Part shown: one piece after another, positions 6,293 to 8,851 of the stretch | How positions within the stretch are numbered: position 1 is the first letter of the stretch | Layout of the letters: each line of letters starts with the position of its first letter | Assembly (NCBI GenBank): GCA_035319065.1 | Contig: DATHDM010000358.1 | Span: 1-8,851 of the forward strand | From: DASPRM01 sp035319065 | GTDB taxonomy: Bacteria; Acidobacteriota; Terriglobia; Terriglobales; Acidobacteriaceae | Direction: 5' to 3' | Length of the DNA stretch: 8,851 nucleotides | Notes under the pieces: generated by a model | What the model was told of the DNA's origin: nothing | What the model saw: the letters and a program-made list of their open reading frames with translations, nothing else | Database searches by the model: none | Position numbers and translations under genes: made by a program

Positions 6293-7393
6293 TCATCCCT
6301 TCCCGCGGAACAGGTAGAAAAGCTCGATGACCAGGATGATCACCACCATCAGCTCCAGCAGGAACGTTCTACCTTGGTGGAACTCCTCCGTCATGTAGCC
6401 GTAGAGCTCTTCGGCGGTGTGCAGTTTCTGGTTGACTAGGTTCTTGTAGTCGGGGACGCCGACCTTGCCAGCGGCCAGACGATACAGGCGCGCGGCAAAC
6501 ATGTCGCTGAGAAATTTGATGGCATTGTCGGTGCGCTCCACCAGCTCGGTGACCTCCACCGTCGTTGCCTCCAGGCGCGAGGCTTCGCGCGCCAGCCGCC
6601 ACTGAGCGCGCAGTCCTCCGCGGCGTTTCAGTGAGCGATAAACGTTGTTGAGCTCGCGCGTGAGCAGGTCGTCGTAGTGGCGGAACTCCAGGAGCTGCGA
6701 GTTGGCGTATTCCAGAATCTGAATGGCGGCGCGGGCGCCGGCCGGAGTGTCGTAGATGAGGGCTCCGTTCCAGCCGATCACTACCAGATCCGTGGGGTAG
6801 TAGGAGACGCTGCTCTGCAGGACCTCGGTCTTCTCCGCGTCGGAGAGATCGGCCGTCTCCCCGCGAACGATCATGGCGATCTGGCCTCCGTGCTGGCGGA
6901 GAAGCTCAGCCGCAGTGGCGCTGCCGGCGGCCTCGCGCAGATGGAAGACGTAGTAGTCTTCGCTGAGCCAGTTGCCGTAGGGGCGGACCATGGCGGGACG
7001 CGCGGGCTCTATGCGCTCGCGGACCACTTCCAGAGCCTTGCGCTCCAGCTCCGATTCGAACATCCATTTTCCGGCCAGCTGGATCAGGCCGTCCCAGGTG
7101 TCGGAGAAGGGCAGCTCGAACATCACGCTGACCACGCCGTAGTCGTAGTACTTGAACTGCACATCCAGGGGCACGGCACCGAAGGTGCAGACCTTGGAGA
7201 GGTATTCGACGACCGGCGGATGCTCGAAGCCCACATATTCGGGGGCGGGATGCTTGGCCACGCCGCGCTGCACGGTTTGCGCTCCCAGCCGCTGGCGCAG
7301 TTCCTCGAGCTGAATTTCTTCGGCCACGTCGTAGAGGAACATGGCCAGGGCGGTCCCGGTGACGATCGGTGCCGTCGTTTCCAGCGCGTCCAT
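6293..7393 (-). CDS. RMD1/DUF155-like protein with C-terminal membrane anchor
   Basis: I take this as a member or distant relative of the RMD1 (DUF155, YagE) family, whose biochemical role is not established in bacteria. From the chosen start (366 residues): an N-terminal beta-rich part (TGTALAMFLYDVAEEI), YYDYGVVSVMFELPF, a segment YYPTDLVVIGWNGALIYDTP, then long charged helices and one strongly hydrophobic helix at the C-terminus (ELMVVIILVIELFYLF), followed by only RGKG. The pattern of a helix with NQKL and HQGR followed by LELMVVI at the very end matches the RMD1 layout. Most of the protein should face the cytoplasm. The start ATG at 7393 is preferred because AGGAG lies 3 nt upstream. An ATG at 7414 and a GTG at 7465 are in frame without Shine-Dalgarno sites. 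It diverges from the canonical STAS gene. Family call moderate, coding status strong. Confidence 0.6.
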   Translation of the reverse strand: MDALETTAPIVTGTALAMFLYDVAEEIQLEELRQRLGAQTVQRGVAKHPAPEYVGFEHPPVVEYLSKVCTFGAVPLDVQFKYYDYGVVSVMFELPFSDTWDGLIQLAGKWMFESELERKALEVVRERIEPARPAMVRPYGNWLSEDYYVFHLREAAGSATAAELLRQHGGQIAMIVRGETADLSDAEKTEVLQSSVSYYPTDLVVIGWNGALIYDTPAGARAAIQILEYANSQLLEFRHYDDLLTRELNNVYRSLKRRGGLRAQWRLAREASRLEATTVEVTELVERTDNAIKFLSDMFAARLYRLAAGKVGVPDYKNLVNQKLHTAEELYGYMTEEFHQGRTFLLELMVVIILVIELFYLFRGKG

Positions 7394-7396
7394 GGT

Positions 7397-7401
7397 CTCC
7401 T
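7397..7401 (-). promoter_or_regulatory. Ribosome binding site favouring the RMD1-like start at 7393
   Basis: AGGAG on the minus strand lies 3 nt before the ATG at 7393-7391. The spacing is short, but the two alternative in-frame starts upstream have no such motif. Confidence 0.4.
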
Positions 7402-7472
7402 GCGGTTGCAGCATAGACTGTGAGATGATACTGGAGCTGCCCGGGCCCGGTGGTTCTTGGTCCACTCTGATT

Positions 7473-7515
7473 TTAACTTGTTGTTAACAATCAAAGATCA
7501 GTTCTAACGTACTAT
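7473..7515 (+). promoter_or_regulatory. TTAA-N7-TTAAC box, palindrome and candidate -10 before STAS gene
   Basis: A perfect TTAA-N7-TTAAC box occupies 7473-7488, and a further TAAC lies at 7505-7508. TAAC cores start at 7474, 7485 and 7505, again 11 and 20 bp apart, the same spacing as in the 3355-3393 cluster. The second element sits in a 10-bp palindrome, TTGTTAACAA (7481-7490). TACTAT at 7510-7515 resembles a -10 whose transcript would begin at about 7522-7523, on the ATG itself. The box centre would then be about 42 bp upstream of the transcript start, the usual place for a class II activator. The divergent RMD1-like gene could use the same site. Motifs are seen; promoter and regulator are inferred. 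Confidence 0.5.
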
Positions 7516-7522
7516 CTCCGGC

Positions 7523-7882
7523 ATGAATGAGACGATCACCATTGAGCGCGCCGACAACGCCGACGGGCGGCCATCGATCCTGAGACTGAACGGCCCCCTG
7601 ACCATTACCACCCTGTTCTCCTTTCAGGAGGCAGTCCGCAAAGATCCGCCGCAGGCTTTGATCCTGGACCTGGCCCAGGTCCCCTACATGGATTCGGCGG
7701 GCCTGGGGTCGGTGGTGAACGCGTTTATCTCCTATCAGAAGAATGGCCGGCGGCTGGCGTTGATCGGGGTAAGCGAGCGCCTGATGAACCTCATAAAGCT
7801 CACCAAGGTGGACATGTTCCTGCCGGTGTACAGCAATGCCAGCGAGGCGGAGTCCAAACTAGCCAAGCCGGTGGGAGCCTGA
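7523..7882 (+). CDS. STAS-domain anti-anti-sigma factor (SpoIIAA/RsbV type)
   Basis: A 119-residue single STAS domain. Unphosphorylated members bind and sequester an anti-sigma kinase, releasing its sigma factor or other partner; phosphorylation of the conserved serine reverses this. The key motif YMDSAGLGSV spans residues 55-64, with Asp57 and the expected phospho-acceptor Ser58 both present. ALILDLAQV (45-53) before it and RRLALIGVSERLMNLIKLTKVDMFLPVY (76-103) after it complete the fold. No Shine-Dalgarno sequence precedes the ATG, and a -10-like TACTAT ends 7 nt before it, so the mRNA may be leaderless. Unlike the STAS protein at 2759-3142, the phosphorylation site is fully canonical. No kinase or sigma gene is in the window, so the partner is unknown. 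Confidence 0.9.
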   Translation: MNETITIERADNADGRPSILRLNGPLTITTLFSFQEAVRKDPPQALILDLAQVPYMDSAGLGSVVNAFISYQKNGRRLALIGVSERLMNLIKLTKVDMFLPVYSNASEAESKLAKPVGA

Positions 7883-7989
7883 GCCGGGAAGCATGATCTG
7901 TCGGCAGCGAGCAGCCGGCCAGCCGAGGTTGTCTTCCACCGTTCCCTGATGCTCGTCTGAAATTCTGCACAGCCAGCAGAGGAGGAAGT

Positions 7990-8493
7990 GTGTCCAGTGC
8001 GTATCACCTCGCCCAGATCAATATTGGAAGGATAGTGGCGCCGCTCGACGATCCGGTGATGGCCGACTTCGTGGCCAATCTGGAGCCGATCAACGCGCTC
8101 GCCGAGGCCAGCCCGGGGTTCGTATGGCGCTTTCAGACGGCGGAGGGGGATGCCACCGCCGTGCGCCCCTACCAAGACGATCGCATCCTTATTAACTTCT
8201 CGGTCTGGGCAGACCTAGCATCGCTGCGCGACTTCGTGTTCAAGAGCCAGCATGCGGAGGTGATGCGGCGGCGCCGCGAGTGGTTTGAGCGCTTGACCGA
8301 CCTGTATGCCGCACTGTGGTGGGTGCCGGCGGGACACCAGCCCTCTGTGGCGGAAGCGATTGGAAAGCTGGCATATCTGAAAGAGCACGGTCCCTCGCCC
8401 GAGGCTTTTACCTTCCGTGATCTGTATCCGCCACCCGACGCGCCGGCAACCGAGCCGATGATCCCTATAGACGACGCCTGCCCGGCGGGATGA
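7990..8493 (+). CDS. DUF3291 family protein
   Basis: A 167-residue protein matching the DUF3291 family, small alpha/beta-barrel proteins related to antibiotic biosynthesis monooxygenases but without an established reaction. Family marks visible: YHLAQINIGRIVAPLDDPVM near the N-terminus, ASPGFVWRFQ, INFSVWADLASLRDFVF, the RRRREWFE stretch, LWWVPAGHQPSVAEA and a terminal EAFTFRDLYPPP. The start is GTG at 7990, supported by the strong GAGGAGGAA at 7979-7987; no ATG is available near the conserved YHLAQ beginning. It follows the STAS gene by 107 bp without an obvious terminator between them. No signal peptide. The function is not known and I do not assign one. Confidence 0.85.
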   Translation: MSSAYHLAQINIGRIVAPLDDPVMADFVANLEPINALAEASPGFVWRFQTAEGDATAVRPYQDDRILINFSVWADLASLRDFVFKSQHAEVMRRRREWFERLTDLYAALWWVPAGHQPSVAEAIGKLAYLKEHGPSPEAFTFRDLYPPPDAPATEPMIPIDDACPAG

Positions 8494-8503
8494 ACAGGCG
8501 GGT
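8475..8503. terminator. Weak bidirectional inverted repeat between convergent genes
   Basis: CGCCTG (8475-8480) and CAGGCG (8495-8500) are exact inverted repeats around the DUF3291 stop codon, followed on the plus strand by GGTTT. It lies between two convergent genes whose stops are only 12 bp apart, where a shared terminator would be expected. The stem is short and the T-run brief. Confidence 0.25.
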
Positions 8504-8505
8504 TT

Positions 8506-8851
8506 CTACTGCTGCAGCACCACCGCCAGCCGCCGCGGACCGTGGGCGCCGATCACCAGCAGCTTCTCGATATCGGCGGTGCGGCTGCACCCGGTTATCA
8601 GTCCGACGAACGAACTGCGCGCGGGCAGACCGCGCTCTTTGACCAGGGCGAGCGCCTGCTCGATAGTGGGGACCAGTTGCTGAACGCGGGCTACGACGAT
8701 GTGGCAGGGTGCAACCACGGAGGATCCGCGGCCGCCGCAGCCGAGGGAGGAAACCAGGATCGAGCCGGTCATGGCCACCAGCGCCTCCGCCTGGGTGACA
8801 GTGGCCTGGCAGGCCTCCGCCGGCGGGCCCTGCGATGACCAGGTCACATCC
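8506..8851 (-). CDS. LUD-domain protein, LutC/YkgG type (5' end outside window)
   Basis: C-terminal part (about 114 residues) of a LUD-domain protein, the family of LutC and LutB, which support oxidation of L-lactate to pyruvate by the LutABC iron-sulfur complex. The visible segment has TGSILVSSLGCGGRGSSVV, HIVVARVQQLVPTIEQAL, and the hallmark end ITGCSRTADIEKLLVIGAHGPRRLAVVL. The frame is open to the right edge, so the apparent GTG start at 8847 is internal. The visible protein ends soon after HGP, as LutC does, and there are no ferredoxin cysteine clusters after the LUD domain, which argues against LutB. The rest of a lut operon would have to lie to the right, outside the window, so the lactate role is inferred from the family only. 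Confidence 0.82.
   Translation of the reverse strand, partial: DVTWSSQGPPAEACQATVTQAEALVAMTGSILVSSLGCGGRGSSVVAPCHIVVARVQQLVPTIEQALALVKERGLPARSSFVGLITGCSRTADIEKLLVIGAHGPRRLAVVLQQ

Noticed and set aside
6677..7423. 248-codon open frame on the plus strand opposite the RMD1-like gene
   Set aside because: The minus strand gives a coherent protein with a terminal membrane helix. The plus-strand product is rich in G, A, V, E and H without motif structure and has no convincing start context.
7901..7926. TCGGC/GCCGA inverted repeat after the second STAS gene as a terminator
   Set aside because: A five-bp stem with a 16-nt loop and no T-run is too weak to claim.
8192..8196. Another TTAAC as a third operator
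   Set aside because: It is a single copy inside the DUF3291 coding sequence with no partner at 11 bp.

Overview
The window is GC-rich and densely packed bacterial chromosome, with short spacers and several overlapping or nearly abutting genes. The mix of genes fits an Acidobacteriota (Terriglobia-like) genome: a galK-galE-galT cluster, STAS proteins, a DUF3291 protein, a LutC/LUD protein and an RMD1-like tail-anchored protein. That assignment is inferred from the gene set and protein style, not proven. I see no rRNA, tRNA, CRISPR array, insertion sequence or phage gene.

Layout. At 1-2641 (+) lies a Leloir galactose operon: the C-terminal half of galactokinase, UDP-glucose 4-epimerase 9 bp later, and galactose-1-phosphate uridylyltransferase overlapping galE by 4 nt (ATGA). 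At 2759-3142 (-) is a STAS-domain protein convergent with galT. A 252-bp divergent spacer follows. At 3395-4835 (+) come an LpxH-like metallophosphoesterase and a GT2 glycosyltransferase that overlap by an unusually long 131 nt. At 4837-7393 (-) are a GH1 beta-glycosidase and, upstream of it, an RMD1/DUF155-like protein with a C-terminal membrane anchor. At 7523-7882 (+) is a second, canonical STAS protein; at 7990-8493 (+) a DUF3291 protein. The 5'-truncated end of a LUD-domain protein (-) closes the window.

How they may work together. galK, galE and galT convert galactose to glucose-1-phosphate and UDP-sugars. The GH1 enzyme has no visible signal peptide and could release galactose or glucose inside the cell. 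The phosphoesterase and glycosyltransferase look like a pair for envelope lipid or glycan synthesis.

The most interesting non-coding signal: both divergent spacers carry the same arrangement of TAAC elements, TAAC-N7-TAAC-N16-TAAC. Its first two elements form a TTAA-N7-TTAAC box in each spacer, the type of 11-bp direct repeat bound by OmpR/PhoB/CtrA-family response regulators. Each spacer also adjoins a STAS gene. TTAA is rare in this window (seven occurrences by eye), and five of the seven are in these two sites. This suggests one response regulator co-controls the phosphoesterase/STAS and RMD1-like/STAS gene pairs.
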